From Butyrivibrio sp. (lineage in GTDB: Bacteria > Bacillota_A > Clostridia > Lachnospirales > Lachnospiraceae): a stretch of DNA of 39,540 nucleotides. The position numbers and the translations under genes are program-made. Below the pieces are notes generated by a model. It worked only from the letters and a program-made list of their open reading frames with translations, was not told the DNA's origin and did not search any database. Positions 18,201 through 25,525 of this stretch are shown here, in pieces (the stretch's first letter is position 1; each line of letters begins with the position of its first letter). The stretch lies in assembly GCA_024690635.1 (NCBI GenBank), contig JAILOW010000096.1, forward strand, positions 1 to 39,540, written 5' to 3'.

Positions 18201-18286
18201 GCGGCTATCACCATAAAGGCATTAACCAGAAATCTGTTCATGTGAACGTTGTTTTTTGGTTCTTTGAACATTACCGATCGTGCCAT
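15245..18286 (-). CDS. Hybrid sensor histidine kinase with receiver and HPt domains
   Basis: 1013 residues. The N-terminal region has a multi-helix membrane sensor (about six TM, residues 15-180), then a TM helix, an extracytoplasmic helical segment and a final TM leading to a HAMP linker. Next come HisKA (SNISHEIRTPINAVLG, His423), HATPase (LMTNAIKYTEKG, VADTGIGI, GTGLGI), a receiver (LDHRMPEMDG, Asp730; MSKPV) and an HPt domain (VHGLKSSARAIGA, His885). All phosphorelay residues are present. GGGAGC lies just before the ATG at 18286 (MARSVMFKEP); the longer frame would overlap the hydrogenase gene and lacks a ribosome site. The gene sits between the hydrogenase and the response regulator. The signal sensed is unknown; a redox or hydrogen-related one is only an inference from the neighbours. 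Confidence 0.94.
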   Translation of the reverse strand: MARSVMFKEPKNNVHMNRFLVNAFMVIAASVLTIIYNYHILLVKDAGYITMGLLYAVKYIPTILVAALGGAVPGMICVLIVFSFRTFISSSFSYLTFIYLLVVCVVDVLSRRKWFAKRSKIIPCTIFLQILVGNIWGLIMLLLDGNGVEIFSVGQCFFVFMNEFPGCFAGCLATYLLFKHIPDEKKLLLGNGKYYVNPMILDEEDRHVVEGRSKIGLVVMNVIVIEALVLGFSAELASNTLIPSMEKELSVGHFDHIDAKKALASAKSAEAMELIVSKTLMRDVEEEQSFFFEAISSGLGFINIKFSIRLAMLIAIIVIPLAVFMNRYAQRRIAEPIRQLSRAVSKIYTANDASIHENIDAIHSLDINTKDEIEELYHSVDLTFYRLVEYIELVKNRQAIEAQLESEKTANEAKSRFLSNISHEIRTPINAVLGFDEMILRETDDPEILSYARDIQNSGKTLLALINDVLDFSKIEAGKLELIPVEYDLASLMNDVLNMSNLRARDKQLTLDTKVNENIPHVLFGDEIRIKQCIINLMTNAIKYTEKGVVSLTVDFNEIEPEDPETEDAHQIMMTVKVADTGIGIKDDDIERLTVAFERIDEKKNRTIEGTGLGINIVNMLLDLMGSKLEVKSEYGVGSEFSFSVVQDVVDWEPIGDFEARFKENIDEPEYRENFRAPDARILAVDDTRTNLTVIEGLLKKTKIRIDTAASGMEALELVKKNKYNIIFLDHRMPEMDGIQTFHAMEEMEDNLNKETPVVALTANAISGSREMYFREGFANYMSKPVDPGKLEEMILSYLPREIVAKPGDPGYEVSEDNHDDEKAAMQALLKLNGVDVNAAIERCGSASVARDVMKDFRLAINEKADLIEKYLKEVDVKNYTILVHGLKSSARAIGALELSEKAAHLEACGNDGDISEINDLSPDLLETYREYYTKLEPLISDEESDKPVISKEELESAYASIKEFVTASYFDSADDIMKMLEDYKVPKSEKHKYHEIKRLMAAVDRDGLLNIL

Positions 18287-18317
18287 ATTCGCTCCCTGCT
18301 CCGTAGAGCCAATAAAA

Positions 18318-19790
18318 TTACATATGTCCGTCTCTGTGCATTGAGAATTTATCCATGGGATAATTCTTGAGATTTTCCAATACTTTTCTGTCATCAGCTT
18401 TTGCAAGGAGAGCTTCCCTGGGCTTGTTGATATCGCTGATGTTTCTGTGTCTGGAAGGTCCGCCTACACAGCCTCCGGGACAGACCATACCCTCGATGAA
18501 ATCCTCGGGGAGCCTGCCCACCTTAAGAAGGGTGAGGGCCTTTTTACACTCATTGCCGCCTGCCGCACGAAGAAGCTTAAGCTGCGATGTGTCCTCGCCT
18601 CTTTCCTGCATGCACTCGATAACAGCATTGGCAACTCCTCCGCTGGTTGCAAATCTCTTTCCCCAGATGGAGGATTCCTGATAGTTCTCATCAACAGGCT
18701 CAAACTTCATATCTCTTGATCTCATAAGAGCCCTGAGTTCTCCGTAAGTTACAACATAATCTGCATTTCCGGGTACAGACTTATCCTGAGCCTCGGACTT
18801 TTTAGCGATGCAGGGACCGATAAACACGGTGACGCATCCGGGTATTGTGGCCTTCAGATATCTGGATATTGCGCACATGGGAGAAACTGTTGATGACATG
18901 TTGTCCCTGTACTGATCCGGGAAATGTTTTTTAAGCATATTGATAAATGCAGGGCAGCAGGATGTGGTCATCTTGTGGCCCTCTTTGTAAGCCTCGGACC
19001 ATTCCTCTGATTCATAGGCTGCAGTCATATCTCCGCCCAGGCCTACTTCCACCATATCTGCAAAGCCAAGCTTTTTAAGGCCTTCCTTGATGGAGCCCAT
19101 GGAGATATCCTCTCCGAACTGACCTTCCGTAGCAGGAGCGCACATGGCGATAACTTCCTTGCCTGCCTTGATCTCCTTGATAATATCAACAAGGAAGGTC
19201 TTGCTGCCGATAGCGGCAAAAGGACAGCTGTGGATGCAGTGTCCGCACTGTATGCATTTATCCTCATCTATCTTGCAGTAGCCGTACTCATCATAAGTGA
19301 TGGCGCCTACAGGACAAGCCTTTTTACAAGGTCTTTCCAGATGAACAATGGCGTTGTAAGGACAGGCGCTTGCACACATTCCGCACTCCTTACACTTGGC
19401 GGGATCGATATGCATGTGGGTATCGCCGGGCTTTATTGCCTCAAACTTGCAGGAACTAAGGCACGCTTTGCCCATGCAGAATCTGCAGTTGTCAGTTACC
19501 GAGTATGCCGCAATGGGGCACTCGTCGCAGGCAGGATCTATTACCTGCACTATATTTTCTGAATCGGGATTATAGCTTGGTGCCTTTGCCATGGCCAGGT
19601 TGATCCTCTGCCTTACTATCTCCCTTTCTTTATATACACAGCATCTGTACTCGGGCTTTGGTCCCGGGATCATCTTAAGGATCAGCTCCTCAATATGCTC
19701 CTGATCGTTTTTACCCTCCCATTCAAGCCTGCACACTTCCTCCATTATGTTGTGCTTAAACCTGTTCATACTGGCGTCATTTGTTACCAT
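18318..19790 (-). CDS. Monomeric [FeFe]-hydrogenase-like iron-sulfur protein (group B type)
   Basis: 490 residues. The N-terminal half has several Cys clusters for [4Fe-4S] centres (CDECPIAAY, CRFCMGKACLSSC, CKECGMCASACP, CKKACP, CIQCGHCIHSCP). The C-terminal half is the H-cluster domain: TTSCCPAF near residue 277, IGPCIAKKSE near 326 and CPGGCVGGP near 436, the three Cys motifs that hold the active site. The second motif is GPC.AKK.E instead of the MPC.aKK.E of group A enzymes, which points to group B. It may oxidise or evolve H2 with ferredoxin; no biochemical role is proven for most group B members. GAGGAG precedes the ATG at 19790; the upstream in-frame TTG is ignored. Maturation genes hydEFG are not in the window. 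Confidence 0.92.
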   Translation of the reverse strand: MVTNDASMNRFKHNIMEEVCRLEWEGKNDQEHIEELILKMIPGPKPEYRCCVYKEREIVRQRINLAMAKAPSYNPDSENIVQVIDPACDECPIAAYSVTDNCRFCMGKACLSSCKFEAIKPGDTHMHIDPAKCKECGMCASACPYNAIVHLERPCKKACPVGAITYDEYGYCKIDEDKCIQCGHCIHSCPFAAIGSKTFLVDIIKEIKAGKEVIAMCAPATEGQFGEDISMGSIKEGLKKLGFADMVEVGLGGDMTAAYESEEWSEAYKEGHKMTTSCCPAFINMLKKHFPDQYRDNMSSTVSPMCAISRYLKATIPGCVTVFIGPCIAKKSEAQDKSVPGNADYVVTYGELRALMRSRDMKFEPVDENYQESSIWGKRFATSGGVANAVIECMQERGEDTSQLKLLRAAGGNECKKALTLLKVGRLPEDFIEGMVCPGGCVGGPSRHRNISDINKPREALLAKADDRKVLENLKNYPMDKFSMHRDGHM

Positions 19791-19819
19791 AATTAATCTC
19801 CTCTTCCCCAAAAAACGTT

Positions 19820-20401
19820 TTAACCAAGCTTAACTGTTCTGCCAAATTCAAGACCCTCGGTATCGTGGGTCGTTATCAAAAGGGGCCTGGTTCCCTGTTT
19901 ATCTCTTATGTAGTCTATGGCCTTTTTGCGGCTTTCACTGTCAAGACCCGCAAAGGGCTCATCCATTATAAACAGATCGCTGGGTATCAGGCAAGCCCTG
20001 ACAATGGACACTCTCCTTTTCTGCCCCCCGGAGAGTTCCCTTACGGGCTTATCAAGTGCCTCAGGCGGAAGCAGCTTTAAAAGTTCCTCCCTCGCGGTCT
20101 GATGAAAGACCTTTTTGCTCACAAGACACACATTGGTCACCGCATCAAAATCCTCACAGAGTCTGTCCTCCTGAAATACCGTTCCCGAGCATATGTAAGG
20201 ATATTTGTAATCCCCAAGAAGCTTAATTGTCCCCTCGTCAGGTTTATCAAGCCCCAGTATCAGCCGAATAAGCGTTGTCTTGCCACAGCCCGAAGGCCCC
20301 GTAACTATATATGTATGGTCGGATTCGATGTTCAGACTGAAATTTTCCAGAACAGATTCGGATCCGAACTTCTTTGTAACGTCTTTTACTTCTATGGTCA
20401 T
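19820..20401 (-). CDS. ABC transporter ATP-binding protein (nitrate/sulfonate/taurine-type)
   Basis: A short ATPase of 193 residues with all motifs: Walker A GPSGCGKTT, Q-loop VFQEDRL, signature LSGGQKRR, Walker B LFIMDEPFAGLD and H-loop TTHD. It ends soon after the H-loop, shorter than the usual 240-260 residues. The start is two bases past the permease stop. It pairs with the TauC/SsuC-like permease upstream. No substrate-binding protein gene is nearby, so the substrate cannot be assigned. Confidence 0.93.
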   Translation of the reverse strand: MTIEVKDVTKKFGSESVLENFSLNIESDHTYIVTGPSGCGKTTLIRLILGLDKPDEGTIKLLGDYKYPYICSGTVFQEDRLCEDFDAVTNVCLVSKKVFHQTAREELLKLLPPEALDKPVRELSGGQKRRVSIVRACLIPSDLFIMDEPFAGLDSESRKKAIDYIRDKQGTRPLLITTHDTEGLEFGRTVKLG

Positions 20402-20403
20402 AT

Positions 20404-21126
20404 TTATTTAAACAGCCTCACAAGTATCTTTTCGCAAATAAATGAAATAAGAACGATAACAATGGTCCAGGCAAAGAGATCGCCTGTTTCCAGATATATC
20501 TTGGCTTCGTACAGTCCGTTGCCCATGGTTTTAAGGGGCTGGCCTATAACCTCTGCCGCGATGCCGCTTTTAAAGCTCATTCCGATGGCAAGCTTAACTC
20601 CGCTCCTGATAAAGGGTTTAAGCTGCGGGAAAAAGATATACCGAAGTCTCCTGGTGGTAGGGATCCTGTAAACCTCAGCCATCTCCATAAGCTTTGGATC
20701 TGCACTTGTAAGTCCCTCGTGAACATTCAGATACATGATGGGAAATACCACAATGGCGCAGATGATCGTTGATATGTTTCTGTTGCCAAATCCGATAAGA
20801 AGCAGGATCACAAAGCTTGCTACCGGAACTGCCTTAAGCGCCAGTACCAAAGGCTTTAGAAAATCTCCCACCCATGGTTTTTCATAAGAAGCAAAAGCAA
20901 GGACCGATCCAAGTATCACTCCCGCCAAAAATCCGGAGAGGATCCTTATACAGGAATTTTCTATGCTTTCCCAGAAAATTTGCGTTCCCACAAGCCTTAT
21001 CAGAGCTTCCACCGTCTCTATGGGGCCTGCTATCAGTATTTTGTTATGTATCACAATTGCCAGAAGCTGCCATATTATAAGCCAGGCTGCTGCAGGTAGT
21101 ATCTTTTTCGTAACTGCGTTTTTCAT
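20404..21126 (-). CDS. ABC transporter permease (TauC/SsuC/ThiX-like)
   Basis: 240 residues with about six TM helices. The cytoplasmic coupling motif typical of binding-protein-dependent permeases is seen around YRIPTTRRLRYIFFPQLKPFIRSG and the downstream GMSFKSGIAAEVIG, the usual EAA-loop form of the nitrate/sulfonate/taurine group. The ATG overlaps the larB stop by four bases (ATGA), so it is translated together with larB. The transported compound is unknown. Confidence 0.92.
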   Translation of the reverse strand: MKNAVTKKILPAAAWLIIWQLLAIVIHNKILIAGPIETVEALIRLVGTQIFWESIENSCIRILSGFLAGVILGSVLAFASYEKPWVGDFLKPLVLALKAVPVASFVILLLIGFGNRNISTIICAIVVFPIMYLNVHEGLTSADPKLMEMAEVYRIPTTRRLRYIFFPQLKPFIRSGVKLAIGMSFKSGIAAEVIGQPLKTMGNGLYEAKIYLETGDLFAWTIVIVLISFICEKILVRLFK

Positions 21127-21893
21127 CTTTTGTTTATCATCCCTGCCAGATATCCTGCTCCGAATCCGTTATCGATATTCACCACGCTGACGCCGCTTGC
21201 GCAGGAATTGAGCATTGATAAAAGAGCTGCCACTCCTCCAAAGGAAGCACCATACCCCACGCTTGTGGGAACCGCGATAACAGGGCAGTCTGCAAGGCCT
21301 CCTATAACGCTGGCAAGAGCGCCTTCCATGCCGGCAATGGCTATGATGCAACCGGCTGTCATGATCTCTTCCATTGCCTCTTTATTCATAAGTCTGTGAA
21401 TTCCGGAAACACCCACATCATAGAGTCTTACAACCTTATTGCCCATAACCTCTGCGGTTTTGGCAGCTTCCTCCGCAACAGGAATGTCACTGGTACCGCC
21501 TGTTGCTATGACTATCTTGCCCACTCCCTTTTCGGGATCCGGCTGCAGCCCTGCAATACCAATTCCGGACAGCTCATCATAAGTAAAATCCGCTATGGCT
21601 TCAGATCTGTTTTCTCTGAAATAGTCCGCCGCCTCTTTGCTCATTCTGGTGATAAGGACGGTCTTCTGACCGTGGGATACCAGATTCTCGGATATCTTTA
21701 GTATCTGTTCTTTTGTCTTGCCTGCCCCATAGATCACCTCGGCATTTCCCTGCCTTAAGCTCCTGTGATGATCCGGTCTTGCAAATTCCATATTTTCAAA
21801 AGGTGCCTCTTTTAACTGCAGTAATGCTTCATCTACGGAAACACTACCCTCTTTAACCCTTGAAAGAAGCTCTTTTACGTCCTCTTGCTCCAT
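21123..21893 (-). CDS. larB: LarB-like nickel-pincer cofactor biosynthesis protein
   Basis: 256 residues. LarB carboxylates and hydrolyses nicotinate adenine dinucleotide as the first step of the nickel-pincer nucleotide cofactor used by lactate racemase LarA and relatives. The C-terminal PurE-like domain has ATGGTSDIPVAEEAA, GVSGIHRLM and AVPTSVGYGASFGG, and the conserved active-site Cys is Cys231 in LNSCASGVSVVNIDNGFGAG. The N-terminal part (EEALLQLKEAPFENMEFARPDHHRSLRQG) is typical. larC, larE and larA are not in the window. It overlaps the ABC permease gene and is the first gene of the run that includes the hydrogenase. GAGG lies before the ATG only loosely. Confidence 0.93.
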   Translation of the reverse strand: MEQEDVKELLSRVKEGSVSVDEALLQLKEAPFENMEFARPDHHRSLRQGNAEVIYGAGKTKEQILKISENLVSHGQKTVLITRMSKEAADYFRENRSEAIADFTYDELSGIGIAGLQPDPEKGVGKIVIATGGTSDIPVAEEAAKTAEVMGNKVVRLYDVGVSGIHRLMNKEAMEEIMTAGCIIAIAGMEGALASVIGGLADCPVIAVPTSVGYGASFGGVAALLSMLNSCASGVSVVNIDNGFGAGYLAGMINKR

Positions 21894-21924
21894 GTAAGTA
21901 CCTCAAAATGCGCATATTAGAGTT

Positions 21925-21965
21925 ATTATATTCCAATTTACATTTTATCATAGAATTGCTATACT
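21925..21965. promoter_or_regulatory. Divergent promoter region between larB and the YczE-like gene
   Basis: Plus strand: TTTACA (21937-21942), 17 bases, TATACT (21960-21965) is a strong promoter for the gene at 22014. Minus strand: a perfect TATAAT (21925-21930) with only a weak -35 faces larB. The two promoters overlap, so transcription in the two directions may compete. Confidence 0.6.
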
Positions 21966-22013
21966 TATCCTCTGAAATAACAATAAAATCGCATAAATGA
22001 GGAATATTTACAT

Positions 22014-22679
22014 ATGGATAAGTTAAGGAAAGCTATTTACGACTACTTTCACGCACCCTTTTTCCTGAAAAGATTCATCATCATGATGCTGGGTGTTTTT
22101 TTTATGGGATTTTTCCTGTCCTTCCTTGTGGAAGTCGACCTGGGAACAGATCCCTGCACTTTCATGAATCTCACAGTTTCAAGGCGTCTTGGGATCCTTA
22201 TGGGAACCTGGCAGTTCGCGCTTAACGCGGTACTGTTCATTATTGTCATCGCCTACGGCAGGAAATACATCGGCCTTGGAACCCTTGCCAACATGACACT
22301 TATAGGCTACATTGTGGATCTCTTTACCTGGCTTTTTGAAAAATATCTTCCCCTGAGTCTTTTTAAAGAAGGGGCTTCAAGGATCATCATCTTTGTTGTT
22401 GCACTCTTTTTGTTTATCGTAGCCGTGGGATTTTACATGAACGCAGACATGGGCGTAGCTCCTTATGATGCTGTTCCCATGATGGTCTCGGAACATCTGC
22501 TCAAAAAAATCCCATTCTCCTTTGTGAGAATGGGATATGACTTTACTGCTATAGTGATAGGCGTTCTCCTGGGAGGAAGACTTAACGCCGGGATCATCCT
22601 GATGGCCCTTTTCCTCGGCCCTATCATCTCGGCAGTCGGTAAATTTATGGGTAAACATATTTTTAAGATAAACGGCTAA
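22014..22679 (+). CDS. YczE/YitT-like integral membrane protein
   Basis: 221 residues with about five or six TM helices. The pattern VDLGTDPCTFMNL followed later by ADMGVAPYDAVP is the repeated G.[DA]P motif of YczE/YyaS-type membrane proteins, whose function is not established. GAGG lies about 12 bases before the ATG, and a good promoter is predicted upstream. The last codons (Lys-Ile-Asn-Gly-stop) form one arm of the terminator shared with the convergent GH3 gene. Confidence 0.88.
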   Translation: MDKLRKAIYDYFHAPFFLKRFIIMMLGVFFMGFFLSFLVEVDLGTDPCTFMNLTVSRRLGILMGTWQFALNAVLFIIVIAYGRKYIGLGTLANMTLIGYIVDLFTWLFEKYLPLSLFKEGASRIIIFVVALFLFIVAVGFYMNADMGVAPYDAVPMMVSEHLLKKIPFSFVRMGYDFTAIVIGVLLGGRLNAGIILMALFLGPIISAVGKFMGKHIFKING

Positions 22680-22698
22680 ATCAGCCGTTTATTTTTTT
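22668..22698. terminator. Shared terminator embedded in both convergent coding ends
   Basis: A perfect 10-bp stem, ATAAACGGCT (22668-22677) with AGCCGTTTAT (22683-22692), loop of 5, followed on the plus strand by seven T. On the minus strand the following tract (TTTATCTT) is weaker. The left arm is the end of the YczE-like gene and the right arm the end of the GH3 gene; both proteins therefore end Lys-Ile-Asn-Gly. Confidence 0.85.
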
Positions 22699-24936
22699 AA
22701 GTATCTTTTCGATCTGATTAAGAGTCATGATGCCAAAGCTTGAAAGAGTGTGTATGGGCATCTCCATCATCATCTTTACCATCATCTCATCTCCGCCTTC
22801 GCCCATGGTGGCATCGGCACCGCCGCCTTCAAACATCTTATCAAACAGGGGCTTTAGTGCTTTCTTTCCCTCTTTTGTTTCAAGGATATCTTCCACAGGA
22901 GTAAAGAGATCATAGTTGCATGGAAGAGTTTTGCTGTTTTCAAGATGCACCTGCGCCGTTTCTCTTATGTCAAGAGATGACGCTCCCACCATTATGGTAT
23001 AATCTCCTGTGGGCGCGTAAAAATCATGTATCTTTGTCTCGTAGTATGCAAAGGCTCTTTCATCAAGCTCAAAGGTAACTGTCTTTTTCTCGCCGGGTTC
23101 AAGATACACCTTGGTAAAGCCCTTCAGCTCTTTGGTGGGTCTTATGACCTTGGGATCATTGGCGGATACATAGAGCTGAACAGCCTCTTTTCCTGCGTAC
23201 TTGCCCACATTCCAGACTGTAACGGATACCTTCAGCTTGTCCTTTCCCGTGATCTTTTCCTTACTTACAGTAACATCGGAATACTCAAACTCCGTATAGG
23301 AAAGTCCGTGTCCGAAGGGGAACAGTACCTGCATTCTCTTTTTCTCGTAGTATCTGTAGCCTATGAATATTCCTTCCGCATAAACAGGGTTACCTGCTTC
23401 TCCGGGGAAGTTCAAAAAGCTTGGATTGTCGGAAAGCTTTTTGGGATATGCCTCAGGAAGCTTGCCGGAAGGATTGGCTTCTCCGTAAAGTAGCTTAACG
23501 CTTGCTTCTCCCACTCCGTCTCCAGAAAGCTGCATTCCAAGAACCGCATCAACCTTGTCTATCCAGGGCATTGCAACAGGGGCTCCGTTATGCATGACCA
23601 CAACAGTTCTCTTTGCAGCCTCGGCAACAGCAAATATCAGTCTGTCATGCTCGGGAGGAAGGTTGATATCTTTTCTGTCAAAGCCCTCCGATTCGTAGGA
23701 TGCGGGAAGACCTGCAAATACAACCGCAACGTCAGCTGACTTTGCAGCCTTTACAGCCTCCTTTAAGAGCTTTTCGTTTTTGGCAGCATCCTTGATATCG
23801 TAGCCCTTTACGTAAGAGACGTCTCTTCCTTTTGCAGCGTCATACGCATTGGAAACATTGGCACTGTTAATATGAGAAGAGCCGGAGCCCTGGTATCTTG
23901 GATGTTTTGCAAACTCTCCCACAAAAAGAACCTTTTTGTTTTTTCCGATGGGAAGGGTGTGCTTTGCGTTTTTCAAAAGAATGGCGCTCTCTTCTGCCAT
24001 TTTTTCAGCAAGGGCATAGTCAGCCTTTCTTGTGGCAGCACCTGACTTCTTTATCTTGGTTTTGTCAGCCTTGGTGGTCCAGTCGAAGGTATTAAGGATA
24101 TTGGTAACTGCCTTGTCCACTTTCTTTTCAGACAGCTTGCCGCTCTCTACAGCCTTGATTATGGCCTTCATGTGCTCGTTAGTTCCTCCGGGCATAATAA
24201 GGTCAAGTCCTGCTTCCACTCCCTCTTTGGGCCCTTTTCCTGCGCCCCAGTCGGTAACAACAAAGCCCTTGAAGCCGAATTTCTTTCTGAGTACATCCGT
24301 CAGCATGTACTTGTTTTCCGAAAGGTAGGTTCCGTTTAATTTATTGTAGGAGCACATGATGGCTTTTGGCGAAGCCTCTTTGATCATGATCTCAAAAGCC
24401 GCAAGATATATCTCATGAAGAGTCCTCTCATCAACTATAGAGTTGCCGGACATTCTTCTGTATTCCTGATTGTTTGCGGCAAAATGCTTGGGACATGCCG
24501 CAACGTTTTTGGACTGAAGCCCCTTTACATAGGCAGCTGCGATCTTGCCCGCAAGGTAGGGATCCTCAGAATAGTATTCGAAATTTCTTCCGCAGACGGG
24601 ACTTCTTTTCATATTTAGTCCGGGTCCCAAAAGCATGCTCACATCTTCCCTCAGGCACTCATCACCCAGGGCTTCTCCAAGCTGCCTTGCAAGATCCACA
24701 TCAAAACTTGCCGCAACAGAAACAGCGCTGGGATAGCAAACAGTGCTGATGCTGGCATTTACACCCAGATGATCGGGCTGTCCTATCTGTTTTCTAAGGC
24801 CGTTTGGCCCATCGCACATCATAAACTCAGGTATTCCAAGTCTTTTCACAGCTCTTGTGTGCCAGAAATCACTTCCTGACAAAAGAGATGCTTTTTCCTT
24901 AAGAGTCATTTTTGAAACAAGCTCTTTTACATTCAT
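22681..24936 (-). CDS. Glycoside hydrolase family 3 (beta-glucosidase-type)
   Basis: 751 residues, no signal peptide, so probably cytoplasmic. The GH3 N-terminal domain includes MCDGPNGLR, GPGLNMKRSPVCGRNFEYYSEDP, CPKHFAANNQE (KHF motif) and the nucleophile Asp229 in VVTDWGAG. A second domain carries GSGSSHINS and the catalytic acid/base loop, and a fibronectin-III-like domain (WNVGKYAGKEAVQLYVS, TFELDERAFAYYE) follows. About 90 further C-terminal residues with a Met/Gly-rich stretch (about 700-730) come after it. It probably removes terminal beta-glucosyl (or xylosyl) residues from oligosaccharides taken up by the cell. AGGAGG precedes the ATG, and a strong promoter is predicted at 24970-24998. 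Confidence 0.95.
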   Translation of the reverse strand: MNVKELVSKMTLKEKASLLSGSDFWHTRAVKRLGIPEFMMCDGPNGLRKQIGQPDHLGVNASISTVCYPSAVSVAASFDVDLARQLGEALGDECLREDVSMLLGPGLNMKRSPVCGRNFEYYSEDPYLAGKIAAAYVKGLQSKNVAACPKHFAANNQEYRRMSGNSIVDERTLHEIYLAAFEIMIKEASPKAIMCSYNKLNGTYLSENKYMLTDVLRKKFGFKGFVVTDWGAGKGPKEGVEAGLDLIMPGGTNEHMKAIIKAVESGKLSEKKVDKAVTNILNTFDWTTKADKTKIKKSGAATRKADYALAEKMAEESAILLKNAKHTLPIGKNKKVLFVGEFAKHPRYQGSGSSHINSANVSNAYDAAKGRDVSYVKGYDIKDAAKNEKLLKEAVKAAKSADVAVVFAGLPASYESEGFDRKDINLPPEHDRLIFAVAEAAKRTVVVMHNGAPVAMPWIDKVDAVLGMQLSGDGVGEASVKLLYGEANPSGKLPEAYPKKLSDNPSFLNFPGEAGNPVYAEGIFIGYRYYEKKRMQVLFPFGHGLSYTEFEYSDVTVSKEKITGKDKLKVSVTVWNVGKYAGKEAVQLYVSANDPKVIRPTKELKGFTKVYLEPGEKKTVTFELDERAFAYYETKIHDFYAPTGDYTIMVGASSLDIRETAQVHLENSKTLPCNYDLFTPVEDILETKEGKKALKPLFDKMFEGGGADATMGEGGDEMMVKMMMEMPIHTLSSFGIMTLNQIEKILKKING

Positions 24937-24969
24937 TTTCTCTGCCTCCTGTGGGGGTACGAAAAACCG

Positions 24970-24998
24970 TATATATCTAGCTTATCATAATTTGACAA
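24970..24998 (-). promoter_or_regulatory. Promoter of the GH3 gene
   Basis: Minus-strand TTGTCA (24993-24998), a 17-base spacer and TATATA (24970-24975), about 34 bases before the ATG. The -35 touches the T-run of the terminator of the upstream 82-residue gene. Confidence 0.7.
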
Positions 24999-25030
24999 AT
25001 AAAAAAGGTATGTCTGAACGACATACCTTT
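24997..25030 (-). terminator. Terminator after the 82-residue gene
   Basis: A perfect 11-bp stem, AAAGGTATGTC (25004-25014) with GACATACCTTT (25020-25030), loop of 5, followed on the minus strand by a T-rich tract. It lies about 28 bases past the stop at 25058. Confidence 0.88.
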
Positions 25031-25057
25031 AATTTTATATGAAGTTGTGAATAATAA

Positions 25058-25306
25058 TCATGCTCTTACTTTTACAAAGGCTACAGCCTTGGAAGGTTCT
25101 TCTTTCTTGGTTCTGCGAACCATTGTTGTGGTATGTACCGCATACTCAGACTGTGTTTCCTGTTCTGACATGCTGCCTGCACCCATGAGATCCATAGCTT
25201 TGAACTTTCCGTAGGAAAGATTCTGCTCCTTTGCCTTGATCGCGTCTGCCATAATTGCTATACAGCTCTGGCTCATTCCTTGTCTGCTCTTCGCGGAACG
25301 TCTCAT
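25058..25306 (-). CDS. Unknown 82-residue protein with structured leader
   Basis: No family recognised. The protein (MRRSAKSRQGMSQSCIAIMA... to ...VKVRA) is soluble, basic, rich in Ser, Met and Lys, with one Cys and no TM helix. A Met-rich central part (FKAMDLMGAGSMSEQE) is followed by a Thr/Val segment and a basic patch (VRRTKKEEPSK). GGAGGA lies eight bases before the ATG, and a strong terminator follows, so it is a well-formed single-gene transcript. A compact RNA structure is predicted in its leader (25340-25405). It might be a small regulatory or peptide-type product, but nothing in the sequence decides this. Confidence 0.72.
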   Translation of the reverse strand: MRRSAKSRQGMSQSCIAIMADAIKAKEQNLSYGKFKAMDLMGAGSMSEQETQSEYAVHTTTMVRRTKKEEPSKAVAFVKVRA

Positions 25307-25339
25307 TATTCAATTCCTCCATCTCATAAGAAATTATCG

Positions 25340-25405
25340 GATGAAATCACAGATACTATCTGTCAGGTCCCTCAACCTCTTGTGCTCTCGCAACAAAATT
25401 TCATC
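25340..25405 (-). promoter_or_regulatory. Candidate structured RNA leader (four-way junction)
   Basis: In the transcript of the 82-residue gene, GAUGAAAU pairs with AUUUCAUC (25398-25405 with 25340-25347, 8 bp) and encloses three consecutive hairpins: UUGCG/CACAA (25380-25393), AGGU/ACCU (25365-25378) and ACAGAUA/UAUCUGU (25349-25363). Only a few bases lie unpaired between them. The junction ends about 34 bases before the start codon. It matches no riboswitch class I can recognise. Confidence 0.45.
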
Positions 25406-25415
25406 TAATGGGTAC

Positions 25416-25421
25416 ATTATA
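25416..25421 (-). promoter_or_regulatory. Candidate -10 box for the 82-residue gene
   Basis: A perfect TATAAT on the minus strand, about 110 bases before the ATG. No good -35 is found at the usual spacing. Transcription from here would include the whole leader structure. Confidence 0.45.
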
Positions 25422-25525
25422 TACCAATGAACCCCAAAAAGATAGAGAAAATTCAACGCTTTGACCCGTTAAACCATTAAAATTTTATTAACTTTTGTTT
25501 GAAATTTTGTTTCCGGCAGCATTTC

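Noticed and set aside
18286..18406. Long overlap of the hybrid kinase with the hydrogenase gene
   Set aside because: It exists only if an upstream ATG at 18406 is used. The ATG at 18286 has a proper ribosome binding site and removes the overlap.
25340..25405. SAM-I riboswitch
   Set aside because: The shared AGAGG..GAGGGAC text is short; the GGCAACC core, kink-turn and pseudoknot partners are missing and the structure is too small.
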